Of a DNA stretch of 64,000 bases, positions 10,321 through 22,360 are shown piece by piece. This DNA is from Rhodamnia argentea (Eukaryota > Streptophyta > Magnoliopsida > Myrtales > Myrtaceae), in the NCBI RefSeq assembly GCF_020921035.1, contig NC_063153.1, positions 27,771,066 through 27,835,065 on the forward strand, read 5' to 3'. Positions within the stretch are counted from its first letter, which is position 1, and each line of letters begins with the position of its first letter. A model generated the notes under the pieces. It searched no databases. It was given only the letters and a program-made list of their open reading frames with translations, and was not told where the DNA came from. Position numbers and translations under genes: made by a program.

Positions 10321-10817
10321 TGTCACGGGCCGGGAGATTGTGATCGACCCGCACGGCGATTCGAGCTTCCTTTGGATCGTTGGAGCACCCGAGCTAAGCC
10401 TTTCTTTATATTCTTCGTCTTTCTAACTTGGATCGCGTAGAGAGAGAGGGATGATCGAGAGGGAGAGACTCTGGGGAGGAAAGCTTTCTATTTCTTTAGT
10501 GGATGATCAAATGAGAAGGATGACTCCCCTTTATATAGTAGAGGGCCTCAGATTACAACCGTAGATCTAGATTTCATCTAATGGCCTAGACTTCATCTAT
10601 CGACTCCCCAACCACCGACAATAAATAGGAAGGTTCCGTAACATTGCCAAATTACCGACTCGCCCGTCCCCGGAAACCTTCTAGAATATTATAGAAATAA
10701 GTAGAAAATAGTAGAAAACCCTAGACAAACCCTAGGAGACCAAGACACAGCAAGTCTTGGGGCATCTCTCGGCCATCCGCATGACCGTTTAGGGCATGAA
10801 AACCTCAGACTGTGTCA
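10321..10817 (-). repeat. 5' LTR of the gypsy element (497 bp)
   Basis: It is bounded by TG...CA (starts TGACACAG at 10817 and ends GCCCGTGACA at 10321, read on the - strand). A TATA box, CTATATAAAG, lies on the - strand at about 10530-10540, and the primer-binding site follows the LTR end by one base. No target duplication can be tested because the partner LTR is truncated. Confidence 0.8.
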
Positions 10818-10879
10818 CTTGCACCAATCAATCCCGCGACTTCCCGGTCCAATTCTGATACTCGCTCCGGCAGGAAAAA

Positions 10880-11020
10880 TTGTCTAAACAGTCTTAAACT
10901 TATTGTACGGCGGCGAATTCAGTCATAAACATTTTAATTGTGCAAATTTACTCATAAACCTTTTAATTGTGTTAATTTAGTCCTAAACTTCTTGAAATTT
11001 TGCCGATATAGTCCTGTCAC
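10880..11020. repeat. Dispersed short tandem motif (~30-bp units)
   Basis: Three or more degenerate units of the type AATTTACTCATAAACCTTTT-AATTGTG follow each other. Relatives occur at about 32690-32790, 42150-42340, 44390-44450 and 45120-45230. No coding potential. The family is a common plant intergenic repeat; I cannot name it. Confidence 0.5.
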
Positions 11021-14000
11021 GATTTACTTTTCCCTCCCACGAGGGTTGAGTGGGTTTATTGGTATTGCCTATCGGTCTAGGTGTAGATTCTCTCAAATCC
11101 TACTTCACGTGATGCTGGTTTTCGTCTGCATGATTAGCAACCTAAAGCATTACTAGGAGTTGGCACTGGCCTTTTGGGGAAAACTAGAAATCAATCGAGA
11201 TACAGGAGTAGTATCTCGATTCCTAAAGTGACCACACATTTTGCTTATCATTCAAAATCTATTAGGTATCTAACCAGTGCTATATGATTATGCATAATGA
11301 TTTTTTTATCATTTTCGTGCAATTACCTATTTAATTCTTACCTTAAGGAAAGTAATTAACAGACAATTTATCGAAATACAGAGCTGTAATCACTCAAGTA
11401 TTTAAATTAGTTGTTTTCTGATTGGAAAGCGAAGATACAAACCAATCAAAAATAGGTTACAAGCCAAATAATTAAACTCAAGACATGATCGGGTGTACAA
11501 CAAACAAGATCGGAATGGATATTGGTCATCCTCCACTTCGAGAATAAGAGCCGAAAATATTGATTAGGCTAAGAATGTAATAAAATTATTTCCCGGATTT
11601 TTCCCAATTTTCGCCCAAATTTTGGAATTTTTTCTATTTTTTTTTCAATTTTTAAGAATTTTCCTAATTTTTAAAAAGTATTTTCTGTTTTTTTTTATTG
11701 AAATAAACACCAAAAGACATCGTTCAGCTATAGGGAAAAACGGCGCCGTTTCAGCGCCTTGACGCATCCCCTGGAACGGCGCCATTCCAGGCGTGCACGC
11801 GTGGGCCCAGAACGACGTCATTCTATAGCCTGTGCGTATGGGCTGGAACCGTGTCGTTCCACGATGCCCACGAACGACGCCCGACTCGAACGCTACTTGG
11901 CGCCCGACCTGTATGCCAAAACGACGTAGTACCTCTCACAAAGGGAATCTTCTTTGAGGCATTTCATCAAACATTTTACCTGCAAGAACGTTAAAAACCA
12001 GCCTTCGAGAGACATTTGTGGCCTTCGTTCTCCGACCTCGAGCACAATCAACGACAAACTAACACATAGATGTAAACTGCTACATGTGTAGAATAGATTG
12101 AACTAAACAATAGTAACTAAATCACTCGAAATCACGATGCAGATCCACCCCGAAGTGGCGGGTTTGACATGTTCTGCAAAACTAGGCATGAACCCGAGCG
12201 CCCGAACTGAATACATGGCTGGATTCGAGATCGAAAATTTCTTATCTGCGAGTTACAAAGGAAAAAGTGTTTGATCCAAATGAAACGGGTGATGTTGACA
12301 TATTAATTTGATTTTTCTTGAATAATTTATTTTTCACAAAAAATAAGGATTAGTTTTGGTTGTCACAAAAACTAACGATTAATTAGTCTTCATGTATAGT
12401 ATATTTATTTTAAGCATGCATTGCATTTTTTGCATTCATTCGGACCGATGGCAAGGGAATTGAGCCTAAAATTGACGAGCGGCGGATCCGAGCTCACATG
12501 AAAAAATTCGGCCGTGGCATAGAGGGAAGTGCCGAAAATTTCATAGGCTTTAAAGCCTATTTTGAGCTCAGATCAGCCCATTCAAGCTTAGAAAAGAAAA
12601 AAGGCTTTTAATTTAATGGTTAATTCGTCGAATAAAGCTTAATTTCAGCCCAAGAAAGTGCAATATGCCCACATACTCTATGATTTTCGGCTGGCCTTAT
12701 TCACAGACCCTATGTGCCGAAAATTTCAGTCCAATTCATGCAGTTAAGGCCTTCGGGACTTAATTCAAGACATATTTTGAGCCCGGGGTCTATTTTGCCC
12801 AAATAACAAAACTTAGGCCCCAAGCTTGCAATGTTTTGGTCTATATAAGCAAGCTTATGCCTAAGGTTTATGATCATCAACTCTTATTCAGAAAAATCAG
12901 AAAATCACTCAGAGAATTCGTGAGCAAAAAGCTAGAGAGAGTTTTCTCGAATTCCCCTTTTGGCCGAAACTGATATACACCTTCTGGACAATTTTGCTTA
13001 ATTGGGAGTTGCTGTACCGTTGTTTCAAATACTGCCATCCTTCTTGTGCAGGTGCTGGCATTTGCTTTTGCTAGCTGATTGGGGCCGCTTCTACTTCTGC
13101 ACATAGCCACCGCTAGAGTTGGAGATAAGTCTGCTGCTGTCCCTACACTGATTTGGCTAGATCTCTATTCTGTTTTCTATGTGTGCAGCAGTACCTTTTT
13201 TGTCTCGTTTGAGCAACCAATCCCAAGAATTCAAGAGCCCACCGCTCGCTGTTTTTTTTTGGGAATACTGCTGCTTTTGGTGCTGGATTGTGTCCTTATT
13301 TGGTGCTATTTTGTTGCTGTTTCGACGCCAAAACAGTGCTGCCCAGCCCGGGTTCGTCTGCAGTTCAGTGCAGAATTTTTCTCCAGTTTTTACTTTTTAA
13401 GGTGACTTTGCTGCTGTTTAGGGGCTACTACGCTGCGGTTTGGAGTCAAGAACAATTCTGTTTTGGGCGGTGTCAATAGACTATTTGGCGCAAGTTTTGC
13501 TCGGCTTTCATAGGTAATTCCTTCGCTTTTTTTTTTTTTTTTTTTGGTTGCAAACATGTAATCGATTTGATTGAAATTTGCATATGTACGTCTATTTTGC
13601 TCAAATAGACATGTCTTTGGAACTCAAGTTCGAAGTTATAAATTTTTTATGAACGAACATTGATTCTCAAGTTTTCTCTAAAAAAAGGACAATTTTGCAA
13701 GATGAATCGAAAAAAATTCAGATTTTTATTGATATACGAAAAGGGTTTCTTTGAATTGATTTGGTTCGCGTTTTCGAGTTATTTTTTTTAATATAAACCC
13801 CAATTCAAACTAGGAAAGTTTTCTTTCCTAAAAGGCAACGGATTTTCTAAATTGGACAAGTCCTATCTGTGATCATTCGGATACCATTCTCCACTTTAGC
13901 GAAAAATGAAAATTTAGTCGATCCAATCTATGATCATTTAGATTCGATCCACTATTTTCAATAAGCCGATTTTGGATTGGGAGGTTATAAATTTCGAAAA

Positions 14001-14769
14001 AATAAGAAGCTATATCCATACTTGGATTTTGATTGATTGCTTTCTTATTTTGCTTCGAATTTGTGAATATTCTGGTTGATATCTATATCTTGATTGGTTT
14101 CTATATAATTTAGAACTCCTAAAAAATTTAGTAAGATACTGTTTCTTAGAAGCCTTTATCTAATTAAAATTTTAGGAAGATTACGTTTCCTATAAACTTT
14201 ATCTCATGAATTATTTGGGATAAACTCAAGACATTCAAATCAATTGCATCATCTTAAATTTCCAAAAATTCAAAGAAAATACAAAAAATATTCTATCATG
14301 TTTTCATATCATAATTTCATGTCGTCTTTGCATGTCTCATACATATCTTGCATTATCTCATGGTGTTTTACATATCTCATGCTACTTTGCATATCGTGTT
14401 TGCATACCAAATTTTCGAGTATCACTATATTTCGCCTATCATATTTTTCGAATATCATATACTCATACATCATCATCCTTTTTGCATGTTGTATAAATTG
14501 CCATGTCATATTTTGTATGTCCATGTCCTTTTGCTATGTTCACATTGCATATCATTGTTGCGACCCTCTCGTGGAGTGTGTTCCCCGTTCACGAGGGGGG
14601 TACGCTCTTGAGGGTTAATGGGCCGTCCGTCGTCCAACTCGCGATGGTATGGATTCCGAACGTGGGCCCCTCCCAAGGCCCATTACCCAAGTCGTGACAG
14701 CGGGAAGGGATTAAAATTGGGGTCGACTTTAGCGTGGTCGGGTGACATGTGCATAGTGTACGTGTCATC

Positions 14770-14920
14770 GGAGTCGCCATCGATCATTTCTTGGAGGGTA
14801 TGATCGGAAAACCCTATCGAATGGTCGGGAGATACCAATCGATTATAAGAAAACCAAAGAAAAGGGTACAAGGATCTTGTTGTGTCGAGAAATGCCATCG
14901 ACGCCCTTTCGGTACAGGCT
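14770..14920 (+). repeat. Gypsy 5'-internal signature block, second copy
   Basis: The text GGAGTCGCCATCGATCATTT, then a GGGAGATACC segment, then GACGCCCTTTCGGTACAGG parallels the block at 7150-7300. Order and spacing are similar although the intervening bases differ. It supports a retrotransposon origin for the surrounding sequence. Confidence 0.5.
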
Positions 14921-16209
14921 TGAGTGTTTTTCTAACCTAAGAGTTCATATAGATGCTTGGGAAGGTTGAGGTAACCTCCAAGGACTTACGGGTATCATGC
15001 GGATCGGGAAATTTCTACCCTAGCAATCACGGTCAAGAATTAAGTGCTCAAATGAAGGAATCAATGACATGTAAGGATAAATTGCATCAAATTAACCAAT
15101 CGGATCAACATGGCAAGCCTAGAATAGCCCTATAGGCTCGGGAAGAGTCAACTAAAATCTAGGGGTTGGTTCGGAAAATGTGAAGGCCAAATGCCCAAAA
15201 GGGTAAAATGGTCATTTTAGAAAGATCGGGAATCTAAAAATCATAATTTGGGGTCAAACCAGTTAAACATGTCTATTTCTCATTTTTTGTATTTTTTGTG
15301 ATTTTTTTGGATTTTTCCTGATTTTTTTAAAATAATTTTTTGGGATTTTTTACTTTTTATTTATTTTTTATATTTTATTGATTTTTCTAATTTTTTTTCT
15401 ATTTATTTTTTGTTAAAACCAAAACGGGTCAACCCGGTCCAGACCCGCGCAACCACAAAATGGCGCCGTATCACTGTTTATTATATTTTTTTATTTTTCT
15501 AATTTTTTAAACTATTTATCAGAATTAAAAAATCTAATATTAGATCCAACGGCTCCTATTGAACCACATGGTGGAGTCTTGGCCCTCCGATTGCTCAAGG
15601 ACCAAAATGGCGCCATATCTGTTTTTTTTATTATTTTTTTTCTTGTTTTCCTAATTTCTAAACTATTTTTAGAAATTAAAAAAATCCTAATTTCTAATAT
15701 GACGGCCTCTATCGGACCATGTGTCACACTCTCTGCCGTCCGATCACTCGTTTATTAAAACTAGGCGACTCGGCGACGTGGCCGCCATGTGTCAAGCCAC
15801 GTGGCGCCAGCTCAAGCATTGACCAGTCATCGTGGCTGACTAGACCCATCTTCTTCCTCGAGACAGGCCATCAAACGGACGGCCGAGACTTCTCCGGCGC
15901 CGATTGACGGCCATATCTCCACCGAATGGGACAAAACTGGTCTCATTTGATTCGTCTCAACTCCCTCTTCAACATATCTAAGATTTAAAGCTTTTCATCC
16001 ATGGCATTCACGGATACGAAGCTCAAACGGAATGTAGGCATGGCAACTCAATCGAGAAAATCAGAGCATATCGAGCCAATTCCTTCACAAGACACACTCA
16101 AAGGACGTTCGGGAAGCTTACCTGCGGTCCGATTGACTTGGTTTAGCCTAGATTTAGCTAGGCAAGCTTCGATAGGTCCGTTAATGGCGGAGAGGTTTGC
16201 GAGGCTTAA

Positions 16210-16258
16210 ATGCGAGGTATTATGCAAAATCGATGCGAGGTATTATGCAAAATCGATG
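16210..16258. repeat. Perfect 23-bp tandem duplication
   Basis: The unit ATGCGAGGTATTATGCAAAA-TCG occurs twice head to tail without a mismatch, followed by a partial third start. No function is evident; identity suggests a recent slippage event. Confidence 0.85.
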
Positions 16259-16555
16259 CAATGAAACAAGTAGGATATGCTCGGTGACATTCGGGAATGA
16301 AAACGCACACAACAATTTTGAGAATCATGGCTGGAGATGAACTCCGTCACTAATACGTAGAACCAAAGCTCGGAGTTCATTCGCCAGTTTTGGGAGAGTT
16401 GAGCTGTTGGAATAGGCTCGATTGCTTCCTTGAGACTCTAGCAAGCTTCCCGAAGTGATCTCAAGCCTCAATTTGCTCTGGATCGGCACGACGAAGTTCA
16501 CGAAGCCTCGGCCTGGGCTCGCTTCAATGACGACCTTGTAGAGAGAATTTTCCCT

Positions 16556-16556
<1 letters not shown>

Positions 16557-16600
<44 letters not shown>
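16557..16600. repeat. (CT)n microsatellite
   Basis: About 22 uninterrupted CT units. Such a tract is likely length-polymorphic. Confidence 0.95.
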
Positions 16601-16602
<2 letters not shown>

Positions 16603-16915
16603 AGTCTATGAACACAATGTGAGCCTCCGTTCTAGAATGCGTGTCGAAGGTTGATATAGCAATTCGAATTTTCGTGCGATCGAGCGAGTCTTCGCTGACT
16701 TGAATCTCTCGTGCCCATACGTGTCAAATGGTACCAACGGTTAGGGGTGTCAATGGTTCGGTTCGGTTCAGTTTTTTGAAAAACCGAACCGAACCGAACC
16801 ATTAGTCAATATACTTAAACCGAACCAAAATTTATCTTGAACCAAATTGAATTGAACCGAAAAACTCGGTTCGGTTCGGTTCAATTGGTTCTGTTTTCGG
16901 TTAGACACCCACCTT

Positions 16916-17419
16916 GTGCATGACCCAATGGCCACCCCGAGGCTCAAGCTGGCCTCCCCCAAAACCACCGCCAACCACCACAACTTCGCTCCCTCTCTTC
17001 TTCATTTGAGCTCCCCAAGTGCTCCTCACTGTCATCAACATCGTAATCCCATCTCCTCATCATCATCAAATCCCAACATGAGTCCGGGTTGTGGTGGTTG
17101 GAGCTTCTTGCACGCCGTCTCGATCACCAACTGCGGAGAACCCACCAAACCCGACCAAAAATCACTCGTTTACGTTCACTCTGCGGCGAGAGCTTCCTCG
17201 CTCAGGCTCGGCCCACGGACCTTGAAGCTGCGCACGGAGAACCTAGGCAGCGAGAGCGGCAACATCGTCCCCTTCGGCAACGACAACGATGGCGACCCAC
17301 GAAGCGAGATCAAGAAGGGCGAAGAGGGAACAGACAGACCCGAAGCCTCGATCGTAGCGACAAATTGCGAACCAGGAAACGCAAGCGAAAAAGCAAAACC
17401 CTGGACTAAAATCCGATGA
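16916..17419 (+). pseudogene. Captured FANTASTIC FOUR-like (FAF-like) gene fragment
   Basis: This 167-codon open stretch lies wholly inside the hAT element and is much more GC-rich than its surroundings. Residues ~55-125 contain GGWSFLHAVSITNCGEP, then a YVHSAARASS segment, then LKLRTENLGSESGN. This order, G-W-S-F-L...Y-V-H...L-x-x-x-T-E-x-L-G-S-E-x-G, is what I remember of FAF-like (DUF3049) plant proteins, which act in shoot meristem regulation. The acidic KKGEEG stretch that follows is also compatible. The FAF domain proper is not recognisable, so it is a partial, probably non-functional copy. Assignment is from memory and needs a protein search. Confidence 0.5.
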
Positions 17420-17697
17420 GAGAGAACACGAAGAAGAAGGGTAGAGAGAAGAAGAGGAGAGAGAATAAAGTAAAAAAGGGGGGGCGGGGAGAGAGAGAGT
17501 GCACGAAGAAGAAAAGGGTAGAGAGAAGAAGACGAGAGAGAATAAAGTAAAAACGGGGGGAGGGGGGAGAGAGAGTGCACGAAGATAGAAGAAGAGAGAG
17601 AATAAAGCAGAAAAAGGAGGGAAGAGAGAGAGAGCGCACGCAGACAGAGGAAGAGAGAAAAAGCAGAAATGGGGAGAGTGACAGAGAGCGCAGAGTA
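17420..17697. repeat. Purine-rich minisatellite inside the hAT element
   Basis: Four to five degenerate units of roughly 60-75 bp, each containing GAGAGAGAATAAAG(T/C)A followed by a G-rich run and GAGAGAGAGTGCACGAAG. The complementary strand reads as an artificial Ser/Leu-rich open frame. No gene is inferred. Confidence 0.85.
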
Positions 17698-17903
17698 GTA
17701 AACAATAAAAAGAGGATAGAGAAAACCGTGATCTAAATCGAATTGATCCGTATTGAACTGATCTATTAAATTATCCATATTCTTTGACTATTAACCGAAC
17801 CAAAACCGAACTGAACTTAAAATGCACAAAATTTCTGCTCGGTTCGGTTCGGTTCAGATTTTGGTTCAGTTTTTAGTTCGGTTTTGACACCCCTACCAAC
17901 GGT

Positions 17904-19010
17904 GTTGGAGAAGGCATAGGATTCCGTCCAATTCGTCGGCAGGTCCGGCGAGTGCAATTGAACGCCCAATTTGGTCTGTTTGATGCTCAGGTTGACTTTC
18001 GTGATCCCGCAACATTGATTAACCTCGCCGGTGTTATTCCGACAATCCCAGGTGGTGAGATTGGGCACGATCGACGCGGCTTTCAAAGACGAAGAAAGCC
18101 CTCCCCAAGTTTCTCTGATCATGGCTAATTGATTGTCCAATTTGATCAACAAAAATCAGCTTGCAAAAATTTCAAAAATGGCGTGAATGGCCATTTGGGG
18201 AAGAAGGGTTGCTCGGGCCTGTTGGTCGGATTTGGGTTGACCTCGCAGACCCAGGCGACTTGAAATCACCAAATTGCCCCTCTAAACTTCAAAATTTTAT
18301 GAATTTAACCACTTAATTGGAATCAACATGATGAATTCTATTCAAAAATACCATTTTTCCCAAAATTTTATTGCAAATTGAACAAAATCCCCAATTTACT
18401 TACAAGATCCGAAATTTGAAATTGAGCAATTGAAGACTTAAATGGCCAATTCAGATCAAAATGCCCATGCCAATCTATTCATAGGGTTGAAAAACATAGG
18501 GTAGAGGTCTTACCTTGCCATGGCAGTCCCTATATTTTAATTAATTTCATTTTATGCATGATCCAGGACTAAATTGACCGAAATACCCTTTTCTCTCTTC
18601 AATTTTTTATTTCCTTTTTTATCATCCTAACCAACATAACTACCTTTATTTCTATTTTATCTTTTAAATTAGCAATTTCACAATATAACTATCAGATTAC
18701 ACCCAATATAATATCATTCATGCATCATATTCACTTTGCATAGAGAAGGTATTGTTAACTCATGGTCTCATTTTTTTCTATTACAAAAGTTATATAAAGG
18801 GTTAGAAATCTCTAGATATAACGTTTATGAATATACAATTAACTACATATTTTCTATGAGATAGTTTGAGGGAAATTTTATTTTAAAGTTGAAAATTATA
18901 ACTCAATGTAATTATCTAGCAGATTTTGACCTTGTGGGTGATTTTACGGAATAAATTTGTAGGTTTATGAAGTTATTGCTGATTTGTGCTTTTTTTTTTT
19001 TTTGTTGAGC
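17904..19010. other. Intergenic, repeat-like, no gene seen
   Basis: The sequence continues the gypsy-like context interrupted by the hAT element and then becomes AT-rich. I see no open frame with recognisable content and no RNA gene. Confidence 0.5.
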
Positions 19011-19027
19011 TTTTAACATTTTAACAT

Positions 19028-19221
19028 AAACCACCCACACGGGTGGCGCCGCTGATTTGCGCACTCTTTCTCTCGCAAAAGGTCGAGTGTTCGAATCCTA
19101 GGGGCGTTGCGGGATGACTTAACCGGTGGCACGTGTGTGGTGGCTAGCACGTGTTGCCCCCGGAGTTTACCCTCCGGCTGCCGACCGTGCATGGGTTCCC
19201 TAGGTCACAAAAAAAAAAAAC
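19028..19221 (+). mobile_element. tRNA-derived SINE with poly(A) tail
   Basis: The body begins near 19028 (ACCACCCACACGGGTGGCGCC) and contains a Pol III B-box-like sequence, GTGTTCGAATCCTA, at 19087-19100, with a weaker A-box-like region ~50 bp upstream. It ends ...GTTCCCTAGGTCAC followed by 12 A at 19209-19220. The 9-mer TTTTAACAT occurs immediately before the body (19019-19027) and just after the tail (19223-19231), fitting a short target duplication. Length ~190 bp is typical of plant SINEs. It is not a tRNA gene because no cloverleaf or anticodon arm is apparent. Confidence 0.75.
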
Positions 19222-19231
19222 GTTTTAACAT

Positions 19232-19946
19232 GAATTGCAAGATGGGGTTGAAAAATTATTTACACATTTTGCACTTTCAAACTTGCATAAGATTTTTTTT
19301 AGAAGAAATTTTTAAGCATATTTTAAGGTTTCGATCCACTTACTATGAGAATGAATTTACAATCGATATCAATTACTTTCTTCATAGCATGAGTTAAATA
19401 GCAAGAAGTTTCATTTTTTTCCTTTATGCGTTTTTCCTTTGTTAATATTTAGATATGGTCTAAATATAGATATGTTTGACATTTGATCATGCTTTTAACA
19501 AATTAACATTTTCCATATATTGATCAATTTTCTTTTCCATTTTTACGAAGATCGGATAAATAATTCAATTATATTTTAATTTTGGACATTGAAATATAGT
19601 TTCAGTCACACTATTCGGAAAAAAAAAAAACACTTAGTTGTGTGATCATAAGCTGTCATAAATAGAATTTCTTGTGAATGAGAATATGGGACTATAAATT
19701 AAAATTGACAATATTCTCTAGGGAAAATAAAAATAAGACATAGTAAATTGATATATTAATATGTGTAATAGAGTATTTGTATTGTGAAATTAACTAGAGA
19801 AATGATATAAATAAAGGTAGTTTTGTGGATCAACCTAATAAAGAAAGAAATAATAAATTGAAGAAATAGAGAGAGCAGAGGGTATTTCAATAAGTTAGCT
19901 GAAAAAGGAGTGTCTTAAATAAAATAGGAGTGAAAATAACGTCGCC
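19232..19946. other. AT-rich intergenic, no gene seen
   Basis: No coding or repeat structure beyond AT-rich sequence is recognised. Confidence 0.5.
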
Positions 19947-20436
19947 CTAAAATATTTACGCATCTTCTGACAAAAACCAAAAATTTATACCCCAATATCG
20001 TACAAATTTCAAATCATATTTTTTTGATAACCAAACTCTGGTGGTTTTGGATAAAGAACAGATAGATTGATCGTGTAATATAGAAGGAAAAAAGAAAACT
20101 CATTAGATTCTTCCCCGTCGGAAAACTATACCTAATCTTTTTACACGTACATGCGAATACCTCCTAAGAACTGCATATTATTAGGAAAATTGACAAATTC
20201 ACATACAAACATAGTATTTACACCAGTACATTCCCACACCAGCAAAAGCACGGAGTAGGACGTACTTAAATAAACGGAAATACTGCTACATCGATGATTA
20301 TTTCAATGTATCATTCCATTATTGGAAAAAGTAAGCTAGGTTGGGAGAGATAAAGTGCTTAATAATATTTCTAAGTCTTTGTTGCCTTTTTCTAGATCCT
20401 ACCTTAGTCATCGTCATAAAAGAGGCCGCATGTTCA
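19947..20436. repeat. Local duplication, copy 1 (uninterrupted, ~490 bp)
   Basis: It is about 93-95% identical by eye to 22361-22628 plus 23646-23868, in the same orientation. Shared blocks include TTACGCATCTTCTGAC, TTCTTCCCCGTCGG and TAATATTTCTAAGTCTTTGT. Copy 1 lacks the 1017-bp insertion found in copy 2 and so preserves the empty site (CAAAC at 20206-20210). Confidence 0.92.
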
Positions 20437-20869
20437 TCACAATGGCTAGCAAATTAAGTTGGATTATTTTTGGAGATTCTCGATCTTAAAGATCAATGAA
20501 GGACGTGGATCAAAGAAAATAAGAATGACTCACCCAATGAAGAACTCTATCTATAAAAACCCAGAATCATAATTGTATGGACGATTTGATCCAATAGGGG
20601 ATTCTTTCCTTTGTCGATCTCAACGGCTACGAGATCTTTTTGATGCAATCTCATCCAAATGAGGAAGTTTGGAGAGTAATCCTTGGATGCCTAGCAACAG
20701 GTAGTTGGAGGTGGAGGAGTAGGAGTATTAAAGGACATCTCAAAGTTGAAGAGCAAAAATGCACAAGAAAGCAGAATTTTAAATTTCAAGATCAAGAGAG
20801 CTTCACATTCTTTACATACTATTGATTCAAACACTGTAATACTTAGAGGAAAACATTCAAATGTATGAG
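20437..20869. other. Unassigned intergenic segment
   Basis: Short open stretches occur (for example 20640-20825) but change frame and have no recognised domain. It may be decayed copia internal sequence given the relic that follows. Confidence 0.35.
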
Positions 20870-21540
20870 TGTTAGGCGGGAAGTCTTTCGACTCAAGAGT
20901 TATCACTAAGTTGTAGCATCTAAGCTATTTACTAGTAGAATCCAATCGATTGGCTGCCGACATGAAGAAGTAGCCGTAGGCTTGAACAAAGTCGAATTAC
21001 TATAAACTCTCTATGCAAATTCTCTATCCCTTAAACTCTCTATTATTCTGTGATAGTAATATTGTGCACATCGCTCATATGAAGAACCTCTCGGATCTTG
21101 TTTAGCAATCATCATTTGAATGAAGCCTTGAGTTTATCCATTTGAATTTTTGCATTGATTTCTAAAATTATTTGAAATCCCCTAGTCACCCCCTTCTAGG
21201 CGATAACGCTAGCACTAATACCACTATAATTTACATCTCGCACCTTTTGTTAAATTCCTCAATTATTGTAGAAAAAGAATATATATATATATATAGCAAT
21301 AGCTACTTAAGAGTATATAATTTGCATCTTGCACCTTTTGTTAAATTCCTGAATGAAGCCTTGAGCTTATCCGTTTGAATTTTTGCATTGATTTCTAAAA
21401 TTATTTGAAATCTCCTAGTCACCCCCTTCTAGGTGATAACGCTAGCCCTAGCACCACTGTAATTTGTATCTCGCATCTTTTATTAAATTCCTTAATTATT
21501 ATAGAAAAAGAGTATATATAGCAGTAACTACTTAAAGGCC
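20870..21540 (+). mobile_element. Ty1/copia relic with a ~233-bp tandem duplication
   Basis: The stretch around 20930-21030 (TGGCTGCCGACATGAAGAAG, GCCGTAGGCTTGAAC) and the CTAGTCACCCCCTTCTAGG motif at 21183-21201 are typical of the LTR end/primer region of plant copia elements. The segment starting GAATGAAGCC is tandemly repeated at 21118 and 21351 (period 233), each with CTAGTCACCCCCTTCTAGG and a short (TA)n run. No coding region is intact. Confidence 0.6.
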
Positions 21541-21982
21541 TAAGTCCAAACTACCAATGAAAAATATGTGGTCAAACTATAAAAGTCCTTTGGTGTCTAG
21601 GGGGCGCTACCCTCTTAAGACCTCCTCCGGGACAGCTTCCCCGGACTCCCGCCTACTCACTTAGGAGCGAGACTCTTGTGTTTTCCTATTGATGGGAGTA
21701 TGAAAAACACACCAATATTCTCCTACTTGGTGAATACTTTACATGCTTCTTTAAACCCAACACAATTGTATACCGTTCAAATTATCTACACTTACTACTT
21801 GGTAAAAAAAATATGCACTATTCACCTGTGCGTCAACTTTCTCCAACACTATAACTTTCTCTTTCACTTTCTCTCATATGAAGTTATATTGTATGTCAAT
21901 GTATTTTGTTCTTGGATGAAATTCAAGGATATGTAGCCATGGATATGGCATTCTGGCTATCACACCCAACCTTCACTCCTTC

Positions 21983-22165
21983 TTAGGTAAAACCAAGCTC
22001 TTTACATAATCTATGCATCCAGATTACTTCATTATCAGCATGAGTGAGAGCCATGTATTCCGCCTTAGTAGTAGATAACGCAACCGTGCTTTGCCTTAGT
22101 AGTGGATAAAACATGAGCGGGACCCTGTGCTTTTTTGTTGATAAAGAATATGAACCACACCCCAA
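21983..22165 (-). pseudogene. Copia RNase H C-terminal relic
   Basis: The 60-codon stretch reads QSTVALSTTKAEYMAL followed by EVIWMHRLCKELGF. This is the highly conserved end of Ty1/copia RNase H (S-T-x-A-E-Y motif). The N-terminal part (YSLSTKKHRVPL) is less conserved. It is a fragment with no reverse transcriptase in frame upstream, embedded between the copia relic and the duplication. Confidence 0.8.
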
Positions 22166-22360
22166 TATTAATTAGAGACTTCTTCCTTTTCAGAAAATGG
22201 AAAATGAGCCAAACATCTTTTCACGAAAATTAAAATTACTTTATGAAACCAAAGGTCATGAAAAAGACAAAGAAGACACCATGGGCACACCATTGTTAAA
22301 GGGTTGAGTACATAAACAAATTATTGAATGGATATATAAATTCAATGAGCAGTGTTATGC
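22166..22360. other. Intergenic spacer, no feature
   Basis: Nothing recognisable between the copia relic and the duplicated block. Confidence 0.5.

Larger units (their letters stand above)
6603..10817 (-). mobile_element. Ty3/gypsy-type LTR retrotransposon, internally decayed, 3' LTR truncated
   Basis: On the - strand the parts are in order: 5' LTR 10817-10321, primer-binding site 10319-10303, gag from ATG 10250, retropepsin to 8337, then polypurine tract at 6733-6720 and the first ~115 bp of the 3' LTR (6719-6603). The two LTR starts match closely (both begin TGACAC). No reverse transcriptase, RNase H or integrase is readable between protease and polypurine tract; about 1.3 kb of unrelated repeat (7010-8336) occupies part of that space. 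The element is therefore either a gag-protease-only non-autonomous type or lost pol by deletion and nested insertion. Confidence 0.8.
11021..16733. mobile_element. Gypsy-derived intergenic region, heavily decayed
   Basis: No intact gene is visible. Two similar compositional blocks, poly-T/A-rich then GC-rich with GGCGCC motifs, occur at 11580-11900 and 15260-15620, as in long LTRs of Tat/Athila-type gypsy elements. A TATA box (CTATATAAG) lies at 12841-12849 on the + strand, followed by a leader-like stretch with splice-like pyrimidine tracts and poly-T at 13530-13547. At 14550-14700 a GC-rich segment ends GTCGTGACAGCGGG, and 14770-14920 carries a diverged copy of the gypsy 5'-internal block seen at 7150-7300. 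Exact element borders could not be fixed by reading. Confidence 0.4.
16742..17895. mobile_element. Non-autonomous hAT transposon (1154 bp) with captured gene fragment
   Basis: The ends are TAGGGGTGTCAA at 16742 and its inverted match TTGACACCCCTA ending at 17895. They are flanked by a perfect 8-bp target duplication CCAACGGT (16734-16741 and 17896-17903). An 8-bp duplication and TAGGG termini are hallmarks of the hAT superfamily. Subterminal regions are rich in GGTTC/GAACC repeats in inverted orientation. There is no transposase. The interior holds a GC-rich, gene-like segment (16916-17419) and a purine-rich tandem array (17420-17697). Confidence 0.92.

Noticed and set aside
17176..17778. 200-codon - strand open frame rich in Leu/Ser
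   Set aside because: It is the complement of the purine-rich minisatellite; composition is repetitive and has no domain.
19087..19100. Possible tRNA gene (GTTCGAATCC)
   Set aside because: Only a B-box is clear; no acceptor stem or anticodon arm, and a poly(A) tail with flanking repeats shows a SINE.
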